Positions 10,357 through 20,551 of a DNA stretch of 64,000 bases are shown here, one piece after another. A program made the translations under genes and the position numbers. The DNA is from Pararge aegeria (Eukaryota; Arthropoda; Insecta; Lepidoptera; Nymphalidae). Position 1 is the stretch's first letter. Every line of letters starts with the position of its first letter. A model generated the notes under the pieces. It was not told where the DNA came from. It searched no databases and was given only the letters and a program-made list of their open reading frames with translations. Location of the stretch: the NCBI RefSeq assembly GCF_905163445.1, contig NC_053193.1, positions 1,550,001-1,614,000 of the forward strand, in the 5' to 3' direction.

Positions 10357-10474
10357 GCCAACGTCCATACCATGTTGAATACACCGGTTCTCGTCCGATC
10401 ACCGAAGTAAAGCAACATCGGGCGCGGTCAGTACTTGGATGGGTGACCGCCTGGGAACACCGCGTGATGTTGGC
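10357..10474 (+). rRNA. 5S ribosomal RNA, copy 2
   Basis: 118 nt, GCCAACGTCCATACCATG to GTGATGTTGGC, followed by seven T at 10475-10481. Differs from the first copy at four sites; relative to the remembered consensus it has CCATG for CCACG and GAAGTAAAG for GAAGTTAAG. The latter falls in the A-box/internal control region and might weaken TFIIIA binding. Confidence 0.95.
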
Positions 10475-10904
10475 TTTTTTTGTACATATTACCCAAAATA
10501 TTTGAAGATCTCCCACCCGCTTTGCAATGTTGAAATGAAAAAAACATATATTTTTAAGGAAATGTAAAAGACATTTTTTAGCTAACAGTGCAAAAAAATG
10601 CCACTGTTCGATTAAGATTGTCTAAATGATATACATTAAGTTACATTTATATTTAGATTAAGTTCATAAAGATAAATACTTGCGAACCAGCCATCCTCAC
10701 CATAAACGCATAGTTTCTAAGTTCATTCTGGTTAGGTATGTAGTTTCCACGACATTCAGCTCATATTATAGCCGTTAAGTTGTTGTGATTGATTATTATT
10801 TATTTGGTTTTAAAATACTCTGTAGGTATGTCTTTAATTTCAAACTGGAAGTGTCCGGCCTTATCTATTTATAAGGCTTGCTGTCGTTGCCATGAATCAG
10901 TTAG

Positions 10905-11030
10905 AGTTGATTGCAACGTAGTTCATAGGGTACCCGCTAGGTGGCGCTGCTAGACAGCGACGGTTATAGAACTCGCGCTGGGGAGATTCCCGCACGTTTG
11001 ACGACCTCCGCGCCGGCCGGTTGCCTAAGC
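10905..11030 (+). promoter_or_regulatory. U1 snRNA upstream control block, copy 2
   Basis: Shares GAACTCGCGCTGGGGAGATT, the CGTTTGACGACCTCCGCGCC block and more distal TAGGTGGCGCTGCTAG with the block before 4707. The last six bases before the RNA differ (CCTAAGC against TTAGAGC). Confidence 0.65.
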
Positions 11031-11194
11031 ATACTTACCTGGCGTAGGGGACACCGTGATCACGAAGGCGGTTCCCCCAGAGCGAGGCCCTTCCATTGCA
11101 CTGCGGTTGGGTTGACCTCTGCGATTATCCCTAATGCGGATAACTCGGACGCGTAATTTTTGGTAGTGGGGACTGCGTACGCGCCGTCCCCCTC
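11031..11194 (+). ncRNA. U1 spliceosomal snRNA, copy 2
   Basis: Identical over 164 nt to the copy at 4707: 5' ATACTTACCTGG, Sm site AATTTTTGG at 11155-11163, GC-rich 3' stem-loop. It lies 556 bp downstream of the + strand 5S gene, outside the transporter. Its 3' flank is unrelated to that of copy 1, while its 5' flank is shared, so both probably keep a working promoter. Minor ORFs crossing it are chance. Confidence 0.95.
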
Positions 11195-11442
11195 TTAATA
11201 ATTAACAATGTATATGTCATTCCAATAGCATTGCTGGCCAACAGTTATTTTTCCAGGAGTGGAATGCATAAAATAAGGCTAATTTATGGGCAGAACGCAG
11301 GGTCGGGCTTCAAGCATATGGCGAAAGTATATCCTTCATATTTAGCGAGTAACTAGCAATTACTGCCATGTAAAATTACTTTTCGGCAGCTTGGTTGCTA
11401 AATTTTTTTTCTACTTGCAAAAAATAATTTGGCATTATACAA

Positions 11443-12405
11443 ACGGTGATAGCGCATAGCGTAGGAGCTCGACTTCACTTTCGGAGGGCCGAGTTCGAAT
11501 CCCAGCACGCGCTCTAACTTTTCTAAGTTATGTGCGCTTCAAGACGTCAACTCTGGTTCTTTTATTTAATGCCTTAATACGTTCTATTCTTGAATACTGT
11601 TCAGCATGCTGGAATCCGCAGTATAACGTGTACATTGATGCAATTGAAAGGATTTATAATAAATTTCTGCGTTATATTAAACGTCGTAATTTATTATGTG
11701 ATCACAGTATATCTGCAACTGAAATTACTTTAAAAAAAAGACGCGATTTAAGAGATCAAATGTTGTTATATAAAATAATACATAATTTAGTTGACTCCCC
11801 ACTTCTTCTAAGTAATATCGATTTTGCATGTCGTAGGTTAAATGCAAGGCGTAAACCTCCCTTCGCGTGGGCTAGATGGAAGGCAAGATATTCGGCAAAT
11901 AACTTTTTATCTCGTGCGTGCAATGCTTTTAACAACAAATATTGTGAGACGGACATTTTTCATGTCAAAATTGGCACGTTTAGAAAATTTATTTTGACAA
12001 AATAAGTACTATAGCTTTAAAGTATTTGTTTTTCATTTTTGTTTTACTTACATTATTATTATTTTTTCTTTTTTTTGTATAATAATTGCTTGCTAGGTAC
12101 TTACTCCTAAGCAATTGTGGTTAATGTTATCGTGTTATATGTATAACCAAGTTGTGGAAACTTTATTGGTCTATGTGATACAAAAATACGGCATTACTTT
12201 TATGTATAATTATAATTATTGTTTCCCTTGAAAAGCTAATAAATAAATAAATAAGTCACTAAAATATTACATGCTTCAACGGTGAAGGAAAACAGCGTGA
12301 GGAAGACTGCTCGCCTGAGAGTTCTACATAATCCTCACTTGGCCAGCGTGGTGGACGCCGGCGGCCTTGATTCATTGTGGGAGGAGACCCGTGCTCTGTA
12401 ATGAT
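11443..12405 (+). mobile_element. SINE-P split by a LINE fragment
   Basis: Head at 11443-11530 (GGTGATAGCGCATAGCGTAG, box B GAGTTCGAATCCCAGC) and body at about 12256-12405 (CTTCAACGGTGAAGGAAAAC, GTGGGAGGAGACCCGTGC). The intervening 11538-12254 is a LINE insertion. Confidence 0.85.
11538..12254 (+). pseudogene. Jockey/L2-type LINE ORF2 C-terminal fragment
   Basis: Open frame from about 11538 to TAA at 12003-12005, about 155 residues: LFNALIRSILEYCSACWNPQ, then ERIYNKFLRYIKRRN and LKKRRDLRDQMLLYKIIHN. This is the region after the reverse transcriptase fingers/palm in jockey-superfamily elements (the LEYCS..W motif). The 3' UTR ends in (AAAT)n at 12238-12252. 5'-truncated; no ATG of its own. 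It landed inside a SINE-P and so is younger. Confidence 0.8.
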
Positions 12406-12414
12406 GAATATATA

Positions 12415-12867
12415 CAACGTGTAAATGAAAACCGAAATATTACTTCGTATGCTTTAGAGGTACATTGTTTACTTTCTCTGATACTTATGTTACGGTAAAA
12501 AGTTGGTAATTAATTAAACTTATGTTTATGACATTGAGTTAGTGGGTAATTTGATATAAACACGGGTGCATTTTCTATAAAATTCAGTCCTACATGGACT
12601 CGAACGATGCAAAGATACCTCCCGGTGTCTTAGTCGTTTATCATTTATCTGTACAACTGAAACACTAATTTTTCTTCATTAAACCACTGCCATAGATGCA
12701 CACGCAAAATTGAAATCAAGTGACTTTATTAGTTACGTGTCGCGTAGCGTAGGTACTATGCGCGTGTCGGTCTTTTATTTTCAATAATGTTTTGAAAATA
12801 AAGGGTGTGATTCCTTATGAAATCTAGTCATACACCCTTCAACAGTATTTCGTATTTCGGTTACACG
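12415..12867 (+). mobile_element. TIR-C element with nested SINE-D
   Basis: Starts CAACGTGTAAATGAAAACCG; has the block GCGTAGCGTAGGTACTATGC; the far end GGTTACACGAAC has lost the last bases of the inverted end. Positions 12497-12642 are a SINE-D insertion. Confidence 0.75.
12497..12642 (-). mobile_element. SINE-D, nested in TIR-C
   Basis: Same unit as 5745-5885: minus-strand head TAAACGACTAAGACACCGGG and box B-like GTTCGAGTCCATGTAGG. Confidence 0.6.
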
Positions 12868-13195
12868 AACTTTAACTAAATGGTGGTGAAAACCGCATCA
12901 AAATCCGTTGCGTCGTGGTTTTGGAAGGAGTTAGCGGATGAACAGACAGACGCGCAAAGATTTTGGTTTGTAATATGTAGATATTGGTAAGTCATTGTCG
13001 AGCGAGACATGTGAACAACTTATAACAATCCCTTTTGTACCGGCGGCTAATAATATGAGTCGAACATCGTTGCAGCTGATGGCATGATCTCAGTTTACGA
13101 CCCGGATTCAATTCCGAACCTCGTAAACCGGACGAATGCTATTTAAGGCACAGCTATTTCACTCGTTCTATTATCTTAAAATTGTATTTTTCCTT
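12868..13195. other. Intergenic, nothing recognised
   Basis: Mixed sequence without ORF or known repeat. Confidence 0.4.
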
Positions 13196-13290
13196 TTGTT
13201 TCAATTAGCCTAAGGTTGCCTGGCAGAGACGCTACCAAGCTATAATGCCGTCTTTTGTAAACTGTTTCTGTCTGTTTTTTTTATAAATAT
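13196..13290 (+). mobile_element. LINE-H 3' tail
   Basis: CCTAAGGTTGCCTGGCAGAG, decayed stem-loop CGCTACCAAGCTATAATGCC and GTCTTTTGTAAACTG. Confidence 0.65.
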
Positions 13291-13711
13291 ATCAAAAAAA
13301 TTATCATCCATATTTAAGAGATTTGACCCACTACGCTGCTTCATTTCTGAGAGGTGGGTTTTAGCGATTATTATCACATTCGATGGACCGGCGGGTCAAC
13401 GTGCTCTGCGAGGTACGGGGGCCTGTGGGTGAGCCTGAATCCTCATGATTAAAATCTCTTTGTAGACAAACTTTTGATTTTACATTTATCGCAAAATAAA
13501 CAATGAAAAGCATCGCATATTAACTTGAGGCGTAAGTGTTAAGGCTCATCTGGCTGTAACTGCACAGAAATGCTGCTTGGCGGCTGAAATAGGCAAGGCA
13601 GTTATATTTCCGCAGACAAATCTATATGGACACTGGTGCAGCGGTGAGCTTTGTAGGGATGGGAGGTCCCGGGCAAGATTTCCAATTAGAGTTTTTTGAT
13701 GAAGACAATTT
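13291..13711. other. Intergenic with LINE-tail scrap
   Basis: The part 13520-13620 (GAGGCGTAAGTGTTAAGGC, TGCTGCTTGGCGGCTGAAAT) matches the dispersed tail at 21166-21330 and 17455-17575. Nothing else recognised. Confidence 0.5.
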
Positions 13712-14036
13712 TCGGATTTATAATTATGGGCCTACTTCAATAAAGATATTTTTGAAGAAGAAGAAGAAGAAGAAACACTTTATTGCACGTATAACATACA
13801 GGAAAAGAAACAGTAAGGAGTATACAGTACACAATGTAGACATGCAAAGGCGGCCTTATTGCTGCAAGCAATCTCTTACAGGCAACCTTTGTAGATAGGA
13901 CTTACAGCAAGAGAACGGGATAGTGCCAAGAGTGTTGATAGATATACATAAATACCAAAATGTAAAGATACAAATACATATATAATTTTTTTGACTTTGG
14001 CTTTGACTTTGGCTTTGACTTTGACTTTGACTTTGC
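13712..14036 (+). mobile_element. LINE-B tail split by LINE-H
   Basis: GGGCCTACTTCAATAAAGAT at 13728 and its TTTTTGA break at about 13752; the hexanucleotide end (GACTTTGGCTTTGACTTTGG) resumes at about 13987-14036. Between lies the LINE-H insertion. Confidence 0.6.
13752..13985 (-). mobile_element. LINE-H 3' tail with (TTC)n end
   Basis: Minus strand: AAGGTTGCCTGTAAGAGATT, stem-loop GCTTGCAGCAATAAGGCCGCC, then AATAAAGTGTTTC followed by (TTC)n. Nearly the same sequence lies at 15344-15545. Confidence 0.75.
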
Positions 14037-14039
14037 GTT

Positions 14040-14436
14040 GAATTAATTTCGGTATTTTCTCTGTTCTGGTGAACCCAACACGTTTAAACAGTAAAAAAAA
14101 GCCTAAACTATAATACCGACCTAACACAGTCTTCGATCACCATGTGGGAGGAAAAAGGACGATGTCGCGTAGAAACCTATCCGGGGTAAGTATTATCATC
14201 CCTAAGAGATTGTTGTCAAAACCTAAAATGCAATGGCATAAAATAAAATCCTGTGCAATTCGCACACGGTAGAAATGAAACTTCTGAAAAATATACTACT
14301 AGACATTGAGGTGGGTAGAGAGTAGGAACTTATCAGTTTTATTAGGCTAAATTTACGGTGTATTATTAAATACCAAGCTTAAAAATTTTTGAATATTTTA
14401 ATGTAAAATATTGTATTACATATTATTCAGTTTTAA
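14040..14436. other. Intergenic, nothing recognised
   Basis: AT-rich; no ORF or family recognised. Confidence 0.4.
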
Positions 14437-14595
14437 AGTCAAAGTCAAAAATATCTTTATTCAAGTAGGCCCATAGGTGGCACTTTTGATGCGTACATAA
14501 GAATTACAAGGTAATGAGATGATGGCGATAACCACATTCGTAAACTTAAAACTAGCTACGAGGGTTCCAAACGCGTCCTGGTCTAAGAAAAAGCC
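14437..14595 (-). mobile_element. LINE-B 3' tail
   Basis: TCAAAGTCAAAAATATCTTT start and GGTGGCACTTTTGATGCGTA, ACGAGGGTTCCAAACGCG body. Confidence 0.8.
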
Positions 14596-14639
14596 ATGGT
14601 AACTAAAACAAAATATGTGTAATTCTACCTCGTACTTCT

Positions 14640-14792
14640 AAAAGAGCAATCTACTGAGTTTCTTGCCGGCTCTTCTCAGTGTATTCTGCCTTCCGAACCG
14701 ATGGTAGAGTCACTACAAACATACTGACTTGACGTTTCCAACGTGCTTATAAACTAGGCCTACTTGAAATAAATTAATTTTGAATTTGAATT
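14640..14792 (+). mobile_element. LINE-A 3' tail
   Basis: AAAGAGCAATCTACTGAGTT, GTAGAGTCACTACAAAC, GACTTGACGTTTCC and the TTTTGAATTTGAATT end. Confidence 0.85.
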
Positions 14793-14799
14793 AAAACTC

Positions 14800-15113
14800 T
14801 ACTTCTATTCAGCGAATGCTACGATAAGAATGTAGTAGAAAATCAGGGGGTTTTGAACATAGATCTTGGCCTTAACAAATCGTCCGAAAGGTCACAAAGT
14901 TTACTACTCACAGCGCAGGGCGCGAACGACTAAAGCACTTGCGTCGAGCACCGCTTATTGCTTCCTGAACCCTTAGTCTGAGTTTTGCATCGTATTATTA
15001 TGTTCTCCTCGGCTCTACATAGAGTGCTACCCCAATCATACAAGCTCGCTTTAAAAGCCTAGCGGGCTGCCCAGGTTGCGTTGTGTGCATCCAGATATAT
15101 TTTTGCGTTGGTT
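14800..15113. other. Intergenic, nothing recognised
   Basis: No ORF or family recognised. Confidence 0.4.
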
Positions 15114-15232
15114 TTGAATTCAAGTTCATTTATTTCAAGGTTTAATAGAAGAACTTTTGAAACGTCTAGTCTCTCTGTTTGTAGTGACTCTACCACGGGT
15201 TCGGAAGGCAGATTCTACAGTCATAGTCTAGT
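15114..15232 (-). mobile_element. LINE-A 3' tail
   Basis: GAATTCAAGTTCATTTATTT, CTTTTGAAACGTCTAGTCTC, GGGTTCGGAAGGCAGATTCT. Confidence 0.8.
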
Positions 15233-15343
15233 CATTTTTAAAATAATAATTCCATCTTGTGTGGGATGAGATGAAAGCTAAGCGGTTTGCCAAGACCTTG
15301 GTCACCAGCATCAACAGTTCAGCGTTTTATTGAATTCTATTTT

Positions 15344-15545
15344 AAAGAAGAAGAAGAAGAAGAAACACTTTATAGCACGTATAACACAATGTAGACATGC
15401 AAAGGCGGCCTTATTGCTGCAAGCAATCTCTTACAGGCAACCTTTGTAGATAGGACTTACAGCAAGAGAACGGGATAGTGCCAAGAGTGTTGTTAGATAT
15501 ACATAAATACCAAAATGTAAAGATACAAATACATATATAATTTAA
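15344..15545 (-). mobile_element. LINE-H 3' tail, near-twin of 13752-13985
   Basis: Same (TTC)n end and stem-loop; apart from an internal ~36-bp deletion it differs from the other copy at about one site in 160 bp. An AT-rich run (TATATATATATATTTATATA) follows at 15585-15630. Confidence 0.75.
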
Positions 15546-15799
15546 ATAAATATACGTAATATATAAATTAAAAATATATATTATGTATATATATATATAT
15601 ATTTATATATATTATGTATATTTATATAACAAACATAATATTAAAAATTAAATATCATCCGTTAGCGCTGGCTGCTAAAGTGTTAGCGACCGCGTTTTAA
15701 ACGATGGTCTACTTCAGTTGTTTATAGGATTCGCTATTCGAAAACGAGTTTATGATTGCGAGCGTGCAAATTTCATACTAGAGGTACCTACTGGACGAT

Positions 15800-15955
15800 G
15801 ACGTTCTTAGAATGAAATGCTCTAACCTGTAAGGAGTCTAGAAGTATGATAATCGGTTTTGGCATCTTAATGGAACACTTAATAACTGGCTGATACGTCT
15901 TTGCCGACAGGGTATCTAGTCTTGGCCGAAGCCTCCCACCAAAATTATATTATAA
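15800..15955 (-). mobile_element. SINE-T, degenerate
   Basis: AACCTGTAAGGAGTCTAGAA, CGTCTTTGCCGACAGGGTA, GGCCGAAGCCTCCCACC parallel 3500-3640. Confidence 0.55.
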
Positions 15956-15959
15956 AGTG

Positions 15960-17127
15960 TATATGAATAGTGGTTGCACCTCATTAAAATGAGTTTTAAA
16001 ATAAATGAAGGCATTTGTATGTTTGACTCATCGAAACATACCCGTGTTTGGAAGAATCTAGTTCAACAGTTACTATTAATAGTTTTTTTATAATATTGCT
16101 AGTGAAACCGTGGGGCATCGCTAGTATATAATAATCAGCTTAAATGATAAATATAAAGATACTAGGAATACTGAAAAAACTTAGAAAATAAGGCACTGGT
16201 TAACTAGGGAATACATAAGTATTTGTTGGTGAACTTGCCATAGCGCCACCCTTCCAGGCTCGGAGTTAAACGACACGGTGCGGCCTCGGCAGTCGACGGC
16301 AATCCCCACATTTATTTTAAATCGCAAATACTCCGGGGATAACGTCTTCGTGCTGCCTTTGAATCGGCAAGTTTACTTGATTAACGCACTTTGAGGCATG
16401 CCGCATGAACGGCAATACAAAACGTACTTTGACAAGTGGTAACTTTTGAAACGTCTATATTAAATACTCAAGAATGTGACCAAATAACCTGTTGTAAATA
16501 GCATATTATTCAACTAAAAAGTATATACACATAATCTACCTTCTACGAGAAACATTATATATTGATGAAAAATATATATTAGCGATTTCCCTCTAGCAGG
16601 TCGGTATATTGAATTCACATCTAAGATTCATTTGAAATGTATTCAGAGAGACAATTTTTGTTTAACGTATTTTTGTAGTTGTTTTTGCAAAATATACCCT
16701 TTCGTTTTACTTGTACAACTAACTATTAAGATGTAAACGACTCAGGGTACAAAATCCCGGTTAAAATTCAACGAGTTAAGCCCTACTGAGTAATGGGAGA
16801 AAAGCCCGGCGCGACATCTATAATGTTTCGTAAATAAACTAATAAATACAAGATAATTTATGACTCTGTAATCATTGTTGTACAAGACTTTACAATCTTT
16901 GCAGCATTATCTTGGAAAGTTTCTTGGGTATTTTAATGGAAATATTAACTCCTTCTTTGTTCTAAGCTCCTGGTATTTAAAACAGAATTGGTTTATTATT
17001 CTAAAGAAGTAGGTATGTTAAATAAATATACCTTGTTTTTTTAGGGGCCAGAATAAAATAACTATTTTTTTTTTGTATTAATTTACGGATAAGAAAGAAT
17101 ATGGCATATCTGATGGTAAGTGAATAA
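15960..17127. other. Intergenic, apparently low-repeat
   Basis: About 1.2 kb without an ORF or a recognised family; one of the longer stretches of apparently single-copy sequence. Confidence 0.5.
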
Positions 17128-17433
17128 ACATCATAATATCAACCCATTACCGGCCCACCGTAGGGCACGGGTCTCCTCCCACAATGATGGGTTAAGGCCG
17201 TAGTCCACCGCACTGGCCCAGTGCGGATTGGTTTACTTAACACATCTATGTGAGCATTATGTAGAACCCTCAGGCATGCAGGTTTCCCCACAATGTTTAC
17301 CTTCACCGTTGAAGCAAGCGATATTTTAATTTCTTAAAACGCTATGTGCGTTTTAAAATAAAAAAGTTCGAGGTGCTTGCTGGGATTCGAACTCGACTCC
17401 CCGAAACTACCACTACGGCTATCACCGCTTCAA
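17128..17433 (-). mobile_element. SINE-P, near full length
   Basis: Tail ATCATAATATCAACCCATTA, GGTCTCCTCCCACAATGATG, CCGTTGAAGCAAGCGATATT and head complement TGGGATTCGAACTCGAC...CGGCTATCACCGCTTC. Confidence 0.9.
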
Positions 17434-17454
17434 GTAATAATAATTCTAAAAAGT

Positions 17455-17575
17455 CCTAAAAATTACCCGTGTCCATCGCAATTACACCGGCAACCACGCC
17501 GTTCGAACTTGAACACAGTAATGCTACTTGGCAGTAGAAATAAGCAATTTTTCTTTATTCATAGTAATTAACAAA
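17455..17575. repeat. Dispersed LINE-tail-like repeat
   Basis: GCAATTACACCGGCAACCAC, then TAATGCTACTTGGCAGTAG, shared with 21166-21330 and weakly 13520-13620. Confidence 0.6.
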
Positions 17576-17754
17576 TGAACGATCAGGGCGATCGCTCACC
17601 TGGTTTTTAAATGGACAATCATCGCTTTTAACGGATAAAGACTTCCCAGGGCATGCAAGGAACAACCTACAAACTGCCGGCCAGTGTCTATCAACCTGTA
17701 TTATGTGCCTGTAAAACACCGGTAACCCTTCAGACTAGAAGACAACACTAACAA

Positions 17755-18015
17755 CAAAATTCGGCGAGAGTTCCGCGCCCCACGCTTATAAAACCCCTTT
17801 TCACGAGTGTTTTAATACCCGCGAGTATTTACGCGGCCGTGCGCGAAATAAAAACGCGCGTCAAATATTCACGATATGAGAACTTGTTAGTCCGCCCACG
17901 TCGCGCGTAATTTACGAGCCGCACAACCAGCGGAAAACATGAACAGGGAACTGCGAAAACGCCCGCTTGATCGCTGCGAATCACTGCGGGGACCGGGGTT
18001 CACTACGCAGTACAT
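17755..18015. other. CpG-rich non-repetitive island
   Basis: Dense in CG (TTACGCGGCCGTGCGCGAAA, AACGCGCGTCAAATATT, CCACGTCGCGCGTAATTTAC) against an AT-rich surround. No ORF and no repeat relation seen. May be an unmethylated regulatory segment; that is inference. Confidence 0.4.
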
Positions 18016-18037
18016 TTAGTAACGTGGAATATTACAG

Positions 18038-18192
18038 CAGCTTCCATTTTTTTTATTTACAAGTTAGCCCTTGAATGCAATCTCATCTGGTTAGTGATGA
18101 TGCAGTCTAAGTACCGGCTAACATGTAAGTTACATTAAACCCATATCCAGGTACGCGACATCGTACCGGAGCGCTAAGTCGCTTAGCGGCAC
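18038..18192 (-). mobile_element. SINE-T, 3' half
   Basis: ACAAGTTAGCCCTTGAATGC, TTAGTGATGATGCAGTCTAA, TCGCTTAGCGGCACGTCAC. Confidence 0.75.
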
Positions 18193-18197
18193 GTCAC

Positions 18198-18450
18198 AAT
18201 TATGTAAACATATACATATAGTGATACCAACTGCTCCAGCTCATAATGATGGACAAAGTAGAGGGCAAACGACGTGTTGGAAGAGGAAGAAGTCATGGTT
18301 GTGCAACATCCGTGAATGGACCAATATTGTAAACGTGGAATCATTGTTTCGCTTGGCGCAAGACGGCGAGATGTTCGCTGAGCTGACGGCCAACCTCCAG
18401 TAGTGGAGAGGCACAAAAAGGGACAGAGATACATATATGTTTACATAATT
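18198..18450 (+). mobile_element. Inverted-repeat-flanked fragment with RT-tail coding scrap
   Basis: A perfect 17-bp inverted repeat (AATTATGTAAACATATA at 18198-18214; its complement at 18434-18450) flanks a scrap reading KVEGKRRVGRG then, one frame away, KKSWLCNIREWTN and LFRLAQDGEMF to a TAG at 18401-18403. The wording is like the C-terminus of LINE reverse transcriptases. Confidence 0.5.
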
Positions 18451-18454
18451 ATGA

Positions 18455-19199
18455 GTAAATGCTTCATAAGTGCCTGTGATAGGCCTACATGAATAAAGAA
18501 TATTTTATTTTGAATTTTAATATATTTTTATGTCGGCGTAGCGCATGGCTACGTTATCGTAGCAGGCTTTTGCCATTGCACAAAGCATCGCAAATACTAA
18601 TGTTTAAGCTCGTAAAAGGGGCATGCGTTGCAATATTGATAAAAATTGCGAATTCTACTTTCATGCGGAAAATATTAATCTATTAATCCTCGGCCGGGAA
18701 ATTATTTTAAGCCTTTATGTCTATACACTATTTACGTTGCGAGCGGTGGCACACCGCGGCCACCATTTGCAATTCCACCATATAGGTAATGTTTAAGAAC
18801 TTAATAATGCGCATCGATCTTTTGTCGAGGTTTATCAGTATTTGGAAGCTGAGTGGGCATTATCACATGATTTTATTTGAAAAATGTTGTAGCAACTAAA
18901 TCAAATTCCTATCGCGATTAACGCTCGCTTTTATAACCCTTATCTAGAACGCTTTTTACTCGGAATTCGTAAACAAAATAAATGATAAAGAAACATTAAC
19001 GTATTATGACTATTGTCGGAATTACTGCGTTCTTTCATCTGTGTTAGACACACAGTAATGAGGTGCACTCTAACAATGTCGCAATTGCAACAATGGAGCC
19101 CTGTCAAAGAAACGGCGGGTGCTCTGCCAGTCTCCCCATGTACGCTGACTGTAGTCTGAGTATGGGTGGAAAAAAAAGCATTAAGAATTGAATATGCAA
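18455..19199. other. Intergenic, low-repeat
   Basis: A LINE-like AATAAAGAATATTTTATTTTG end at 18492; 18700-19050 appears single-copy with some CpG. No ORF of note. Confidence 0.4.
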
Positions 19200-19400
19200 A
19201 TTTATGTTTACAATAGTCCGATGGGACGGCAGCTCCGTTACGACCGGATCAGGCCCAGGACCAACTGCTTTACGTGCTCACTGGGGCACGGGGGTGATTC
19301 ATTGCCAATTCCTAAACTCCGGGCTGGTACTAAGGACACCTTGATAGACAGACCAAATAGAAAGAAAGCAAAACAAATTCCACAAATAGGTACCGTGTGA
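19200..19400 (-). repeat. Dispersed LINE/SINE tail
   Basis: CATTGCCAATTCCTAAACTC and CGGGCTGGTACTAAGGAC are the reverse of the SINE-G tail (AGTACCAGCCCGGAATTAGG), suggesting a shared 3' end. Confidence 0.5.
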
Positions 19401-19539
19401 TCCCAAAATGTGTTCACTCATTATATTTGTTGAGTCTGTTAAGACCCAGCGCTGATCTTCCATGAATCCAGACGTGACGTTTGGACGGTAGGCACTGACA
19501 GAACACCGCTTAATAACTTTTCATATCCACAGACCAACG

Positions 19540-19872
19540 CTGCGCTTACCAGTGCGGGGCTGCCATTCCAGCACCTTGGGACCCCAACGTCCGTCCTTTC
19601 TCCGAACTATGTGCCTCGCCCATTACCACTTCAGCTTCGCGACTGGTTAAGCTATGTCGGTAACTCTGGTTCTTCTACGGATCTCCACATTTCTGATTTG
19701 ATCACGTACAGATACTCCGAGTTTAGCTCTCTCCATCGCCCGCTGAGTCACTCTGAGCCTTCTTATGAGGTTAGTCTTAGTTAGCGACCATGTTTCGGAG
19801 CCATAGGTCATCACTGGCAACACTAACTGTTCGAAAACTTTGGTCTTCAGGCACTGAGGGATTTTTGACGAA
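19540..19872 (-). pseudogene. RTE-clade LINE ORF C-terminal fragment
   Basis: Minus strand reads LKTKVFEQLVLPVMTYGSET, WSLTKTNLIRRLRVTQRAME, RIRNVEIRRRTRVTDIA-stop, HIVRRKDGRWGPKVLEWQP and GKRSVG. This is the segment after the RT domain in RTE elements. At least two in-frame stops, so dead. Confidence 0.85.
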
Positions 19873-19879
19873 AAGATGA

Positions 19880-20550
19880 AACGAAGTTTCCCGAACGCTG
19901 CCCATCCGAGTAGGATTCACCTCCGGTAACCACCGGTTCACCTCCTTCTCGAAAGGTCGTTCGAGTAGTTCGATCGTTTGATAAGTTCGAGTCGTGTACA
20001 CGGTTTCTTAATTCAGTGTACGAGTTTATACCGGATCCGCTGGGTGTGCGAACGCTCCTGGCCGTGGCAAGTTTTTGAAAAATATCGGCATTTTCATAAA
20101 AAATAATATGGTATCGGTTAACTGCATGTCTGTATGGTAACATGAATAACTGCGCACTAATCGAAACTGTTTCAAAGCGTTAATTTGATAAAAAGCGAAA
20201 AAATGCTGAACGGACTTTATCGAAGTTTTCCGAACTCAATTTTAGCAAGTTCTGGTTCGATTATGCATGTAACATTCCAATTTTTTTTAACAGTATTAAT
20301 TGATGGACAAACATTTGGTGGACAACGGTCGCCTACAAACAGCAACACTTCACAAAGCAAGCAAGGAGCACGTCCTGCAACATGCCCTGTGTCCATAAAT
20401 CTGACTAATAAAAATCTTAGCACATATTAAAACAAAAAACAAAAATTAAAACAATCTTACTGAAAAATTTTATTATTCCGTAGATGAGTACTTTGCTGGT
20501 ACTTAAGGCCTAAATTAAATTCATTGTCATTATATAGCATCGCTGTCATA
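19880..20550. other. Intergenic, unassigned
   Basis: Small open frames on both strands (20185-20430 and opposite) without recognisable domains; ACATGCCCTGTGTCCATAAA at 20380 is a common LINE-tail phrase (also 58835). Confidence 0.4.
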
Positions 20551-20551
20551 A

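Larger units (their letters stand above)
9902..10621. repeat. Large inverted repeat carrying two 5S rRNA genes
   Basis: Arms 9902-10167 and 10357-10621 are about 98% identical in inverted orientation outside the genes as well as within them. Each arm holds one 5S gene, its T-run and about 150 bp of 3' flank. The 189-bp spacer has only short inverted matches, such as GAATTTAGAAAACG, so the 5' flanks have diverged. Confidence 0.93.

Noticed and set aside
10941..11156. 71-codon ORF overlapping the second U1
   Set aside because: Overlaps a structured RNA and its promoter; a matching chance frame occurs at the other U1 on the opposite strand (4644-4889).
19777..20143. Two overlapping minus-strand ORFs of 74 and 98 codons
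   Set aside because: They overlap the RTE fragment in wrong frames and show no domain.
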